Source: Cyanosarcina radialis HA8281-LM2
GTDB lineage: Bacteria; Cyanobacteriota; Cyanobacteriia; Cyanobacteriales; CCAP-1448
NCBI GenBank assembly: GCA_019359615.1
Contig: JAHHHA010000051.1
Span: forward strand, 1 to 34,606
Direction of reading: 5' to 3'
DNA: 34,606 nucleotides
In this document: piece after piece, positions 25,840 through 33,625 of the stretch
Numbering within the stretch: the stretch's first letter is position 1
Layout: every line of letters begins with the position of its first letter
The notes under the pieces: generated by a model
Database searches by the model: none
What the model was told of the DNA's origin: nothing
What the model saw: the letters and a program-made list of their open reading frames with translations, nothing else
Program-made: the position numbers and the translations under genes

Positions 25840-26745
25840 ATGTCACTTAGGCAGCACGTGAAATTTCTTACTTCCCAACGTTCGTTCCTACTCAGTTTAG
25901 TAGCCATACTGGGTTGTGCTGGGACTTATTGGTCGATCCAAGCTGTATTGACCGATCCGGCTGAAGGAATTCCACCGTCTGTCGGGCAAAGCGGTAGCAC
26001 TCAGATTAGGATTGCGATTAATCGCAGAAGAAACGAGTCTTACAGAAGCATGATCGATCGGGCTGAAGCAGCTTCTAAAACCGCAGCCCAGCGCCAATTT
26101 CGTCAAAATGGCGTGCTGACAGATATTGGGGTTATGGTAGTAGGAAGGAATGAGGGCTTAGTCGCACCAATTTTGTATTTGAAGGTTAGTCGGCAAAATT
26201 GGCAAACCAATCCTAGCGTCACCCGTTGGTCTACTTACTTCCCCTCTGCTGAGTATTTACTGGGCTTTAAAGCAGCCCCACCGACTCCCGAACCGACAGC
26301 GCCGATCGCTCCAACTATTCCTCCAGAAGCCGCACCTCCCCCAACTGAGGCTCAGCCTCAGCCTACACCTCTAGCACCAGGGTTGGCACCACCTCCACCG
26401 GGGGCAACACCTACAAACATCCCAGGTTTAGAATCTACGCCGACAACGCAGCCAGGTGTAGAACAGACACCTCCTCTAGCGCCAGGGCAAGAGCAAGCAC
26501 CAATACCAGGAGCATCCCCCCCAGGAGTACAACCGACAGCAGTTCCAGGAATATCGCCACCAGGAGCAGCACCTACAAACATCCCAGGAGCATCGCCCCC
26601 AGGAGCAGCACCGACAAATATACCAGGAGCATCGCCCGCACCTGGTTCGTTCCCAGGAGAAACCCCAGCGCCAGGATCTACTCTAGCGCCCACACCGATC
26701 CCCACGCAGACTATACAGACAACTCCAGGGATAACCACCCCATAG
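25840..26745 (+). CDS. Membrane-anchored proline-rich repeat protein
   Basis: The product has 301 residues from ATG 25840, which follows GAGGA at an 8-nt spacing; an ATG at 25825 is less favoured. A single hydrophobic helix (LLSLVAILGCAGTYWSIQAVL, about 17-37) is followed by a small folded domain: residues about 50-145 with RIAINRRRNESYRSMIDRAEAASKTAA and APILYLKVSRQNW. A long disordered Pro/Ala/Thr/Gly tail (about 150-301) then includes tandem GASPPGAAPTNIP units. The tail probably lies outside the cytoplasmic membrane. Many cyanobacteria have such proteins, but the family has no known function. Confidence 0.8.
   Translation: MSLRQHVKFLTSQRSFLLSLVAILGCAGTYWSIQAVLTDPAEGIPPSVGQSGSTQIRIAINRRRNESYRSMIDRAEAASKTAAQRQFRQNGVLTDIGVMVVGRNEGLVAPILYLKVSRQNWQTNPSVTRWSTYFPSAEYLLGFKAAPPTPEPTAPIAPTIPPEAAPPPTEAQPQPTPLAPGLAPPPPGATPTNIPGLESTPTTQPGVEQTPPLAPGQEQAPIPGASPPGVQPTAVPGISPPGAAPTNIPGASPPGAAPTNIPGASPAPGSFPGETPAPGSTLAPTPIPTQTIQTTPGITTP
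26505..26645 (+). repeat. In-frame tandem repeat encoding GASPPGAAPTNIP units
   Basis: Units of about 39 bp built on CCAGGAGCATCGCCCCCAGG and GCAGCACC(T/G)ACAAA(C/T)AT are repeated in frame, two nearly identical and one or two diverged. Third-codon differences (CCT/CCG, AAC/AAT) show the units have been kept at protein level. Copy number may vary between strains. Confidence 0.75.
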
Positions 26746-26827
26746 GAGAAAAGTTTTTGGAGCGGGGCATAAATCCCCTCCTGCAAAAACATACTCCTCA
26801 CCTCCTGACTTCTGACTCCTGACTTCG

Positions 26828-29056
26828 TTAAGGAACTGCAACCGGAATCAAGGCATTTTCGGGCAGATAGTCTTGAAAGCGATCGCGATCGGATAGCACT
26901 AAGACCGCTCGCAGGGGATAATCTGGTTCGACTTGCAAATCTGCCCAAGGTATGGATAATTCCAAACACCGATCTACAGCCATTTGAGCGCGAGTGAAAC
27001 GAGGATGCCACTGATGGTGTTCTCCTGCTTCTTGAAATTGAATTGAATTAGTTAATAAATTAAGTTCTAGATGGTGGTGAAACAAGTAATTCAATGGTGC
27101 TAGATCGGGTAAATCGAGCAGCGGAACTGGACTGTTGTGCATGGTGCGATCGGGGTAGAACCAAAGCAAATTCAACTCCGGCGGGCAATCTATGCCCGGT
27201 TTAATGCCGCTGCCAAAGTCTAGGCGCAGGTAAAAGTTGAGGTGATCGACTCCATACCAGAGGCGCTGAATCGCGCTGCTGCGGTGCATCGTTCCTCTAG
27301 CCCCGCCAATTTCCATCCGTCCGGCCAGATCCCAATCTTGCTCGTCGCCTCGGCCGTCAATTAGGGGATGGATGAAGCCCGCTGGTGGTCTATCGCCTCG
27401 CGCTTCGTGAATCTCGACATATCGATCGAGTTCTTCGGGAATCGGTTCGTTCAATGCTTGATAGAGTGCCACCAAGTGTTCGCGGAATAACTCGTCGAAC
27501 ATGGCATCTTGGTTGGAAGTATGACCTTCGCCAAACCACCAAAACCAGTCAGAACCTTCTGCCGCATAGAGGGCTTCCCAAGCCGTGGGGTTAGTTTCTG
27601 GGGTGGCTTCGGGATGGTTGGCTAAGACTTGCCGCGCTGCGGTTAGCAAATCCCAGGCTCGATTTTTCGCCGGATCGCCGATCCAAGTTCTGAAGTTGCC
27701 ATCTACCCAAGAACCGCTGTGTAACTCTTGGGCGGGTAGAGTTGCGGTGGCGGGGAAGCGATCGAGAAATTCTGCTACGGTGACTAGTTGAATTTCTGGG
27801 TGATGGCTGAAGGTTTGATACAAGTTTTCTAGGAAAGGTTTGCCATCTTGCGGGTAGTGTTCCCAGCAATTTTCGCCGTCGAGGGCGATGGTGACTAGCC
27901 AGGGATGGGCAAGGGCCGTACCGCCTTCAGATTGACGATGTTTGAGAGAACGGGCGATCGCTTCTAGGTGTCCGACCAAATCCGCCGCTGCTCGTTTCGG
28001 TTCCATGGCCCCATAGCTGAAGCCGATTAAATCCGAGAGGCGGTGATCCCGAAAGACGATCGCTAAATCCCCAAATTCGGTTTCGAGACGATACGGACGA
28101 TATAGCATTTCCGGTTCTAAAACGTTACCAGCCCCGTCGCGGTGGAAAAAGTGCTTTAGAGTCCAACCTAAAATCGCTTCATCAGAACACAACCACTTAA
28201 ACCCCTGTTGGGCGACATAAGGTAAAATTGCCGGACTGACTGACTGTTCTGAAGGCCATAACCCGCGCGGTACAACCCCAAATCGGTCTTTATAGATATA
28301 CCAAGCTTTGTCTAAGTGTCGGGGAATATCTTCGGCCCATTGAAACCGCTGTTGCGGTAAATTCATATCGGGTACGGCTACCCGACCAGCGTTGGTATCT
28401 GCTAGTAGGGGCAAGATCGGGTGAGTGTAGGGCGTAGTCGTCACTTCTAACTGCCCTGCCTCCTGCATTTTCCGGTGTTGGGGAATGATGCGGCTAATAA
28501 TTTCTCGCTGTTTGGTGTAAATTGCTTGGCGATCGCTCAAAGTAAAGCCCTTCTGCTGTTTCAACCAGCCTGCAATCTCTGGATCGTCCCAAAATAAAGG
28601 GTCGATCCACGCTAGATTGTGCCAAGCGAGCAAGTCGCTATAATCTGGCAGTTGCCAATTTTCCAAACACCACCCGCGTCCTTTTTCCTGCCGCTGCTGG
28701 TAGAGTTCGCTGTAGCGGGGATGGGGATCGATCGCGCTGCGGTGGTTGGCATCAAAAAAATGCTCGACAATAAATTCTCGATCTTCTCTGCTTAGCTGTT
28801 CTGTAGGCGTTATCGATAGCTTCAAATAGGGATCTAAGGCAGTTCCGGCAACATATTCTTCTAATTGCAGGATCAAAGAGGGTACTAAGTTGACTGTTTG
28901 ATGCAGCTTCGGATAACGCTCTAACAACAAGACTAAATCTAGATAATCTTTCGTGCCGTGCAACCGCACCCAAGGCAGGCGGTATTGATTATCTCTAGAT
29001 CTATACAAAGGCTGGTGCTGATGCCAGATGAAAGCGACGTAGAGAGGATGAACCAT
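26828..29056 (-). CDS. Glycoside hydrolase family 57 (alpha-amylase/amylopullulanase-like)
   Basis: The 742-residue enzyme probably acts on glycogen or other alpha-glucans. GH57 conserved regions are visible in order: HQHQP (13-16), GQLEVTTTPYTHPILPLL (201-218), GLWPSEQSVS with probable nucleophile E280, and ALDGENCWE with probable acid/base D393. The C-terminal third (about 540-742) is a beta-rich extension. It contains HLNFYLRLDFG and SIPWADLQVEP, as in the domain of unknown role following GH57 catalytic cores. There is no signal peptide, so it is likely cytoplasmic. The 3' end lies 82 bp from the convergent proline-rich gene. Exact specificity (amylase, pullulanase or transferase) cannot be fixed from motifs. 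Confidence 0.92.
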   Translation of the reverse strand: MVHPLYVAFIWHQHQPLYRSRDNQYRLPWVRLHGTKDYLDLVLLLERYPKLHQTVNLVPSLILQLEEYVAGTALDPYLKLSITPTEQLSREDREFIVEHFFDANHRSAIDPHPRYSELYQQRQEKGRGWCLENWQLPDYSDLLAWHNLAWIDPLFWDDPEIAGWLKQQKGFTLSDRQAIYTKQREIISRIIPQHRKMQEAGQLEVTTTPYTHPILPLLADTNAGRVAVPDMNLPQQRFQWAEDIPRHLDKAWYIYKDRFGVVPRGLWPSEQSVSPAILPYVAQQGFKWLCSDEAILGWTLKHFFHRDGAGNVLEPEMLYRPYRLETEFGDLAIVFRDHRLSDLIGFSYGAMEPKRAAADLVGHLEAIARSLKHRQSEGGTALAHPWLVTIALDGENCWEHYPQDGKPFLENLYQTFSHHPEIQLVTVAEFLDRFPATATLPAQELHSGSWVDGNFRTWIGDPAKNRAWDLLTAARQVLANHPEATPETNPTAWEALYAAEGSDWFWWFGEGHTSNQDAMFDELFREHLVALYQALNEPIPEELDRYVEIHEARGDRPPAGFIHPLIDGRGDEQDWDLAGRMEIGGARGTMHRSSAIQRLWYGVDHLNFYLRLDFGSGIKPGIDCPPELNLLWFYPDRTMHNSPVPLLDLPDLAPLNYLFHHHLELNLLTNSIQFQEAGEHHQWHPRFTRAQMAVDRCLELSIPWADLQVEPDYPLRAVLVLSDRDRFQDYLPENALIPVAVP

Positions 29057-29247
29057 AAATTTCGCGCGTGGGAGGACTAAACACTACTTAGCTTAGTAAC
29101 TTCTTTTACTAGAAGTTTGCCATTCTCTGTGTAGCTACAGCGACCGTTGTTTGGATATAGCCCTTCTTGGGGCGATCGCTAACCTTATTATGTTAACCCT
29201 CGCGTCTAGCGATCGATTATATCCAAGATTTAGAATTGGGTAATATC

Positions 29248-29826
29248 TCAGGCATCAACCCTCGGCTTTCCTGGTTTTAGCCAATCAAAAAGCTGGGATA
29301 CTGTCAGATCTAAATCTAAAAAATCTGGTACTGGTAGGCGATCGCTACCTCTCATTTCTAATGGTTGTTGTCCTGGCAGAAATACCAACACTAACCGCTC
29401 GTTGGGAGCCAGGAACCAACCTAACTTAGTGCCACGATCTAAACAGTGCAGGATGTTACTGATGACGTTGGTGGCGTTCTGGTCGGGGGAGATAATTTCA
29501 ATTACCCAATCTGTAGGAACGGCAAAAGTATTTTCAACTTCACCATTAACATCGAAAGGTATTCTTTCCCAGGTAAATACACTCACATCAGGGACGATCG
29601 ATCGCCCGCCAAAGGTACAGCGCAGTTCGGGAAAAGCTAAGGCGATTTCTTGTGGTTCGGCTATTTGGTTAACAACATCGCATAGTTTGAATTGCAGTCG
29701 AGAATGTTTGCCTTGAGGCATAGGTTTTTGATAGATGCGATTGTCAATAAATTCGCTAGCTGGTTTCGTTTCTGGCAGTTGCAGAAACTCGGTTAAAGTT
29801 ATAGATTTATCGATCGTACTTGTCAT
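29248..29826 (-). CDS. Uma2 family protein (DUF820, PD-(D/E)XK nuclease fold), copy 1
   Basis: The 192-residue protein has the usual Uma2 arrangement: ITLTEFLQLPETKPASEFIDNRIY, GKHSRLQFKLCDVV, the catalytic-type VPDVSVF (PD) and WVIEIISPDQNA (E-x-x-S), and GWFLAPNERLVLVFLPG. These proteins have a restriction-endonuclease fold and are highly amplified in cyanobacteria; their biological role is unsettled. The catalytic Asp and Glu are present, but the lysine that normally follows the second motif is not obvious in EIISPDQ, as is usual for this family. The gene appears monocistronic. Confidence 0.9.
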   Translation of the reverse strand: MTSTIDKSITLTEFLQLPETKPASEFIDNRIYQKPMPQGKHSRLQFKLCDVVNQIAEPQEIALAFPELRCTFGGRSIVPDVSVFTWERIPFDVNGEVENTFAVPTDWVIEIISPDQNATNVISNILHCLDRGTKLGWFLAPNERLVLVFLPGQQPLEMRGSDRLPVPDFLDLDLTVSQLFDWLKPGKPRVDA

Positions 29827-29917
29827 ATTCAGAAATCAATATTGGTTCGATTTTAGCTTGAGGTATAAGCGATCGTTCTTCCAGCTACATTATCAAATGA
29901 GCGATCGCTTACTCGAT

Positions 29918-30160
29918 CTAACTTGCCTCCGTTGGTGCAGCCCCGACTTTGCTCTTCGTTTTGGCTTGCCAAACTACCCTGAATTGCTCTGAATTTAGAG
30001 TACATATAGCCGTTGTTTCTCCATATTGATTCGCAAACTCTACTTCGTACTTACCACCGTTAAAACACTCTACAATAGCTCCCTGCTCTCCTACACAAAG
30101 ATTAGACTCAGGCAAATCTACTAACAACTCAACTACATCAAATAACTCTGGTTTCATCAC
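29918..30160 (-). CDS. DUF4926 domain protein, second gene of an overlapping pair
   Basis: This 80-residue protein consists of one DUF4926 domain: PELFDVVELLVDLPESNLCVGEQGAIVEC, GGKYEVEFANQYGETTAICTL and EQFRVVWQAK. This is a small SH3-like beta barrel. The ATG at 30160 overlaps the last 4 nt of the DUF6883 gene (ATGA-type junction), so the two are translationally coupled. Small DUF4926 proteins are often the second gene beside a larger DUF partner in cyanobacteria, which resembles an antitoxin or immunity gene, but this role is an inference. Confidence 0.88.
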   Translation of the reverse strand: MMKPELFDVVELLVDLPESNLCVGEQGAIVECFNGGKYEVEFANQYGETTAICTLNSEQFRVVWQAKTKSKVGAAPTEAS

Positions 30161-30507
30161 TGCTTTTTCCTTACATATAGCGTTACTAATCTAGCTACGT
30201 CACTTCCAGGAGCTACTATCCAACCAGTGCGAACAATTTCTTTCTGCTCTTCCTCCGATCCTTGAACTTCCAAATCTACCTGGTAGCGTTGCCCATATTC
30301 ATCTGTACGCTGTAAAATAGCTTCACCTTCTAGAGCTACAGCTAAAATCTGTGCCATTAGAGCTTCGTAATTATCTTTGGTAAAACCAAGATAAAGCTGA
30401 AACATAACAGCTTTATCGGCACCTTTGGGGTTGTCGGAGTTGAGGGCATATTCTGTTAGCTTGCGTGGCTCGATGATAACTCTGTTGACAATATCTCCTA
30501 GCTTCAT
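30157..30507 (-). CDS. DUF6883 domain protein, first gene of an overlapping pair
   Basis: The 116-residue protein has the DUF6883 pattern. IIEPRKLTEYALNSDNPKGADKAVMFQLYLGFTKDNYEALMAQI is the N-terminal block. GQRYQVDLEVQG comes next, and TGWIVAPGSDVARLVTLYVRK is the C-terminal block. The K-A-x-x-F and G-W-x-x-x-P-G-x-D-x-x-R-L-V-T signature resembles domains seen in toxin systems, where the family is also found fused to polymorphic toxins. It is transcribed ahead of DUF4926 with a 4-nt overlap. Whether it is a toxin is unproven. Confidence 0.85.
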   Translation of the reverse strand: MKLGDIVNRVIIEPRKLTEYALNSDNPKGADKAVMFQLYLGFTKDNYEALMAQILAVALEGEAILQRTDEYGQRYQVDLEVQGSEEEQKEIVRTGWIVAPGSDVARLVTLYVRKKQ

Positions 30508-30624
30508 GTCCGATTATGACATTTTGATTTTAGACTCTGAATACAGACTGCTTTGGTGTAGCTGCGATTTACAATCTTAACTATTTTAATTATGAGCGAT
30601 CGCTTTTCCTCGATGAAGTCACTG

Positions 30625-30668
30625 CCGCGCAGGCGGACTTTGATTGTATACCTGCGGTTTCAACCGCC
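30625..30668 (+). repeat. Compound palindromic dispersed repeat, copy 2
   Basis: Same layout as copy 1: CCGCGCAGGCGGACTT, then TGATTGTATACCT, then GCGGTTTCAACCGCC. The left arm of the first palindrome is altered (ACTGCCGC for AGTCCGC), so that hairpin is partly eroded here. It lies in the 282-bp spacer between nfu and DUF6883, which contains no gene I can support. Confidence 0.8.
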
Positions 30669-30749
30669 ACACTATGATAATCGGATTTGGTTTTATCAAG
30701 CAAAAGGCGATCGCACCAGTTTTTGCACCAGCACAGATCGCCTTAGATT

Positions 30750-30778
30750 GAAAAAGAGACGTTGCAGTGCAACGTCTG
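30750..30778 (-). terminator. Intrinsic terminator of nfu formed by a dispersed palindrome
   Basis: On the minus strand, a hairpin AGACGTTGCA-C-TGCAACGTCT (10-bp arms) lies about 13 nt after the nfu stop and is immediately followed by CTTTTTC. The hairpin core is shared with the repeat at 18961-18990, so a repeat copy seems to serve as the terminator. Confidence 0.65.
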
Positions 30779-30789
30779 TAGAATTCGGA

Positions 30790-31032
30790 CTAGATTACTT
30801 GTTCGACTTCAGCAATTTCGGGAATGAATTCGCGCAGGCGGCGTTCGATCCCCATTCTCAAGGTCATAGTCGAACTGGGGCAAGAACCGCAGGCTCCTTG
30901 CAAGCGAAGCTTGACAACAGGACCGTCAATATCTACTAATTCCACGTTGCCGCCGTCAGCCATTAAGTAAGGGCGCATCTCGTCTAAGACTTTTTCAACG
31001 TTATCGTTAGTCAGTTCTAAAGTTTGTGACAT
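30790..31032 (-). CDS. nfu: NifU-like Fe-S cluster scaffold (Nfu domain)
   Basis: This 80-residue protein is a single C-terminal NifU domain, the scaffold and carrier for [4Fe-4S]/[2Fe-2S] clusters in the SUF pathway. In cyanobacteria it supplies photosystem I and ferredoxins. The diagnostic CxxC is C48-G-S-C51 in [19 protein letters not shown]. The N-terminal [26 protein letters not shown] is standard. The ribosome-binding site GAGGTG lies just upstream of ATG 31032. It is probably essential and monocistronic, with a terminator right behind it. Confidence 0.96.
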   Translation of the reverse strand: MSQTLELTNDNVEKVLDEMRPYLMADGGNVELVDIDGPVVKLRLQGACGSCPSSTMTLRMGIERRLREFIPEIAEVEQVI

Positions 31033-31126
31033 CGTTCACCTCAATTTTTGTCCGGCATTTTGCGGATAGCAACTACGTTCATCCTAACAGTCTGTCGAGG
31101 GCGATCGAATCGCCCTGGCTGACAGA

Positions 31127-31777
31127 CTATACCATTGCTGGTTCGAGCAACTTCACGTTGGAGAAATCAAATTCAGTGGTCGTGCGTTCTCCTCCTTCCA
31201 GGGAATGAACTACCTGACGAGTCATGATGTGATAGTCGCCAACAGGTTCGTAGGTGTCTTCAAATTCCAACTTCCTGAGTAAGTCCCCAGTTTCGGGGTT
31301 GCGGAAAATGGCATCGTAGCTGCTGGAAACGTAGCCTTTACCAGTATCGAGACTTTTTTTGGTATTGATGACAAAAGCCATCCGCCCCATGACTCGGCTG
31401 ACCTGACAAATCTCCTGGCCTCGGATTTTGTAGTTAGAACCCATAGCATCGCCTTTCACCAGGATTTCTACTGCCCCAGTACCATCGGTTTGGCCCAAGT
31501 CAAACTCGTGCTTGCCATGGGCTTGAGCAAAAGTTGCCCGTTTGCGGTGGGTGATGACATCTCGCAGTTGCGTATAGATGCTTTCTTGGACTTGTTCGTC
31601 GTCTACACCGCTGACTTCTACGGTGTAGTCGCCGTTCACCCGCACTTTACCCGTATAAGTCTCATCTCCTTGCTGGAGTCGGACATCGGCACTATATCCA
31701 GGGAAGTTAGAGTCCCAGGTATAGCGGTGTTCGTAAGCTGCCTGAAATAACTCGCTAGCTGTGGTGCGATCGCTCAT
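31127..31777 (-). CDS. DUF3386 family protein
   Basis: The 216-residue soluble protein matches the cyanobacterial/plant DUF3386 family. Visible blocks are SELFQAAYEHRYTWDSNFPGYSADVRL, the repeated beta pattern YTGKVRVNGDYTVEVSG, QIRGQEICQVSRVMGRMAFVIN-like strands and DTYEPVGDYHIMTRQVV. The family has a lipid-binding-like antiparallel beta fold by pattern, but no known function. It lies 94 bp upstream of nfu on the same strand, and joint transcription is possible. Confidence 0.88.
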   Translation of the reverse strand: MSDRTTASELFQAAYEHRYTWDSNFPGYSADVRLQQGDETYTGKVRVNGDYTVEVSGVDDEQVQESIYTQLRDVITHRKRATFAQAHGKHEFDLGQTDGTGAVEILVKGDAMGSNYKIRGQEICQVSRVMGRMAFVINTKKSLDTGKGYVSSSYDAIFRNPETGDLLRKLEFEDTYEPVGDYHIMTRQVVHSLEGGERTTTEFDFSNVKLLEPAMV

Positions 31778-31963
31778 AAAACTCTACTACTAATCAACAT
31801 CTCTAGTTTAGAAGCTTAGGAAGCGAGAAAACCCATGTCGTATTTTCCCGCCGCTGCACCGAACACCCAAAACCGATCTTAAACGCACCGCGATCGTTGC
31901 CTCTTAGATCGCAGTTTTCGATCGTTCCTTGGTGAGATTTACACAGATCGACTGCTTTACCCT

Positions 31964-32011
31964 GGCGGTTGAAACCGCAGCCTTGGCAAACAAAGTCCGC
32001 CTGCGCGGACT
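31964..32011 (-). repeat. Compound palindromic dispersed repeat, copy 3 (inverted)
   Basis: Read on the minus strand it is AGTCCGC-GCAG-GCGGACT, a short linker (TTGTTTGCCAAGGCT), then GCGGTTTCAACCGCC. Both hairpins are intact. It lies in the 330-bp spacer between DUF3386 and the phospholipase gene; no gene is seen there, although an open frame overlaps it by chance. Confidence 0.85.
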
Positions 32012-32107
32012 CAAGAATAAACTCTATTTTCAAACCAGATTTGGTATCAAAAGCTGGTTTTTGACCTAAACAATTGCGAATTGAAAATTGCGAATTGATA
32101 TGACTTG

Positions 32108-33367
32108 TTAAAGTTGCCAGCGGAAAAAGAGGGTAAGCCTGCCCAAAAACCGCTGCCAAAACGGACGCGATCGCCAAGTTACATTTTCTATTAATCGGCT
32201 GTTGGCAAACGCATCCAGAAAAAAACGATCGACTCGTTTAATCAATTGAGATTCCCGCAAAGAAAAGTTGATTTCGTCGTTGTGGAAGAAACTGCGAGGA
32301 TCGAAATTGGCACTGCCGAGAGTCACCCACTGGCGATCGCACAACATTACCTTAGCGTGCATCATGCTCGGTTGATATTCGTAAATCTCGATTCCAGATC
32401 TGAGTAAGTCTTCATAGCGTTCGCGAACGGCGTAGTAAACCAACTTTTTATCGTTACGCGGGCCGACAGTCAAAACCCGAACGTCTACTCCTCGATGCCG
32501 GGCCTGTTTGAGTGCCTTTCTACAGTTAGCGTCTAACAAAAAGTAAGGGCTAGCAATCCAAACCCGTTCCCTGGCCGCTAGAATGCTCATCCACAGCAGC
32601 GTACTAATGGGCGAAACTTTAGCTTCGGAATCGCTGGCTGTAACCATGACTTCAATAGAACCAGGCATCGATCGATCTTCATTCAAATTCAAACAGGCGA
32701 AACCGCCTGCATACATCCAATGCCTGATAAAAGACCCTTCTAAAGTAGCGACTATCGGCCCGGCAAATTGAATCTCGGTGTCGAGCCAAGGAGCAGTGTA
32801 TCCTGTTTCCTTACTGCCCTCCCAATCATCGGAAACGCCCATGCCGCCAATGAGGGCAACTCGTCCGTCAATGATGATCAACTTGCGATGAGTGCGCTCT
32901 AAATACCCCAGCGGATCTTTCCAGTGGAATAGGTGAAAGAAACGCACCTCGACCCCTGCTTGACGGAGTTGCTGCCAGTAATTTTTTGGCAGCTTTATGA
33001 CTCCAAAGCGATCGACCAGCAACTGCACTTTCACCCCTGCCAAAGCGCGATTTCTCAAAGCAGCAGCAAACTCGTCAGCCCGACGGCCGGGAGTCATGTA
33101 AAAAGTTTCAAAGTGAATGGTGTGTTGCGCTGTTTTAATCGCTGCTAATCGCGCTCTATAGATGGCATCTGGTTCGCTCCAAAATCCGGCGATGTCGGCC
33201 CGAGCGAAAAAGGAGTTGGATAAGCCCAGCAGAATAGCAGCAAAGTTGGGAGAATCAAGTTCAGGAATTTGTTGGATGCCGTACTCAATTTTGTGACGGA
33301 AGATCCCGTGAAGATACAAAGCCAGCAACAATATTCCTAACAGCGAGATTGAAATTACATCAGCCAT
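32108..33367 (-). CDS. Phospholipase D / cardiolipin synthase-like enzyme
   Basis: The 419-residue membrane-anchored enzyme has an N-terminal hydrophobic helix (VISISLLGILLLALYLHGIF, about 4-23) and two PLD domains. The two HKD motifs are complete: H160-R-K162...D167 (ERTHRKLIIIDGRVALIGG) and H337-A-K339...D344 (MMHAKVMLCDRQWVTLGSANFD). The order and spacing fit a bacterial cardiolipin synthase of the ClsA/ClsB type, which transfers a phosphatidyl group. Other phospholipase D activities are possible. ATG 33367 has an upstream GGGG-rich ribosome-binding site. It stands alone on its strand. Confidence 0.92.
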   Translation of the reverse strand: MADVISISLLGILLLALYLHGIFRHKIEYGIQQIPELDSPNFAAILLGLSNSFFARADIAGFWSEPDAIYRARLAAIKTAQHTIHFETFYMTPGRRADEFAAALRNRALAGVKVQLLVDRFGVIKLPKNYWQQLRQAGVEVRFFHLFHWKDPLGYLERTHRKLIIIDGRVALIGGMGVSDDWEGSKETGYTAPWLDTEIQFAGPIVATLEGSFIRHWMYAGGFACLNLNEDRSMPGSIEVMVTASDSEAKVSPISTLLWMSILAARERVWIASPYFLLDANCRKALKQARHRGVDVRVLTVGPRNDKKLVYYAVRERYEDLLRSGIEIYEYQPSMMHAKVMLCDRQWVTLGSANFDPRSFFHNDEINFSLRESQLIKRVDRFFLDAFANSRLIENVTWRSRPFWQRFLGRLTLFFRWQL

Positions 33368-33625
33368 CTACCCCTATAGTTGTCTTTGTTTTAAAATCTC
33401 ATGGCTATTCGATCGCATACATCTATCTAAAGAGATAAATTGCTCGATCGCAAAGATAGATTTTGGACTAAATTCTACGTCTTTACACTATAGCGATCTC
33501 CTCTTGTTGGCAACGCCTAGCTCGTGCAGATTTTTTGTCTAGAAATTGACGATCGCTGTCAGCTAATGTGAGATTTACACGTTCTCTGGTTTAAAGTGTA
33601 TTGACAAAATAGCATCGCTCAAAAA

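Noticed and set aside
26358-27011. A 217-codon minus-strand open frame across the proline-rich gene and the 3' end of the GH57 gene
   Set aside because: It is the shadow of the GC-rich Pro/Ala repeat region (giving Gly/Val-rich repeats) and overlaps two real genes; no family features.
31803-32177. A 124-codon minus-strand open frame overlapping the phospholipase 3' end
   Set aside because: It crosses the compound repeat at 31964-32011 and overlaps a real gene in another frame.
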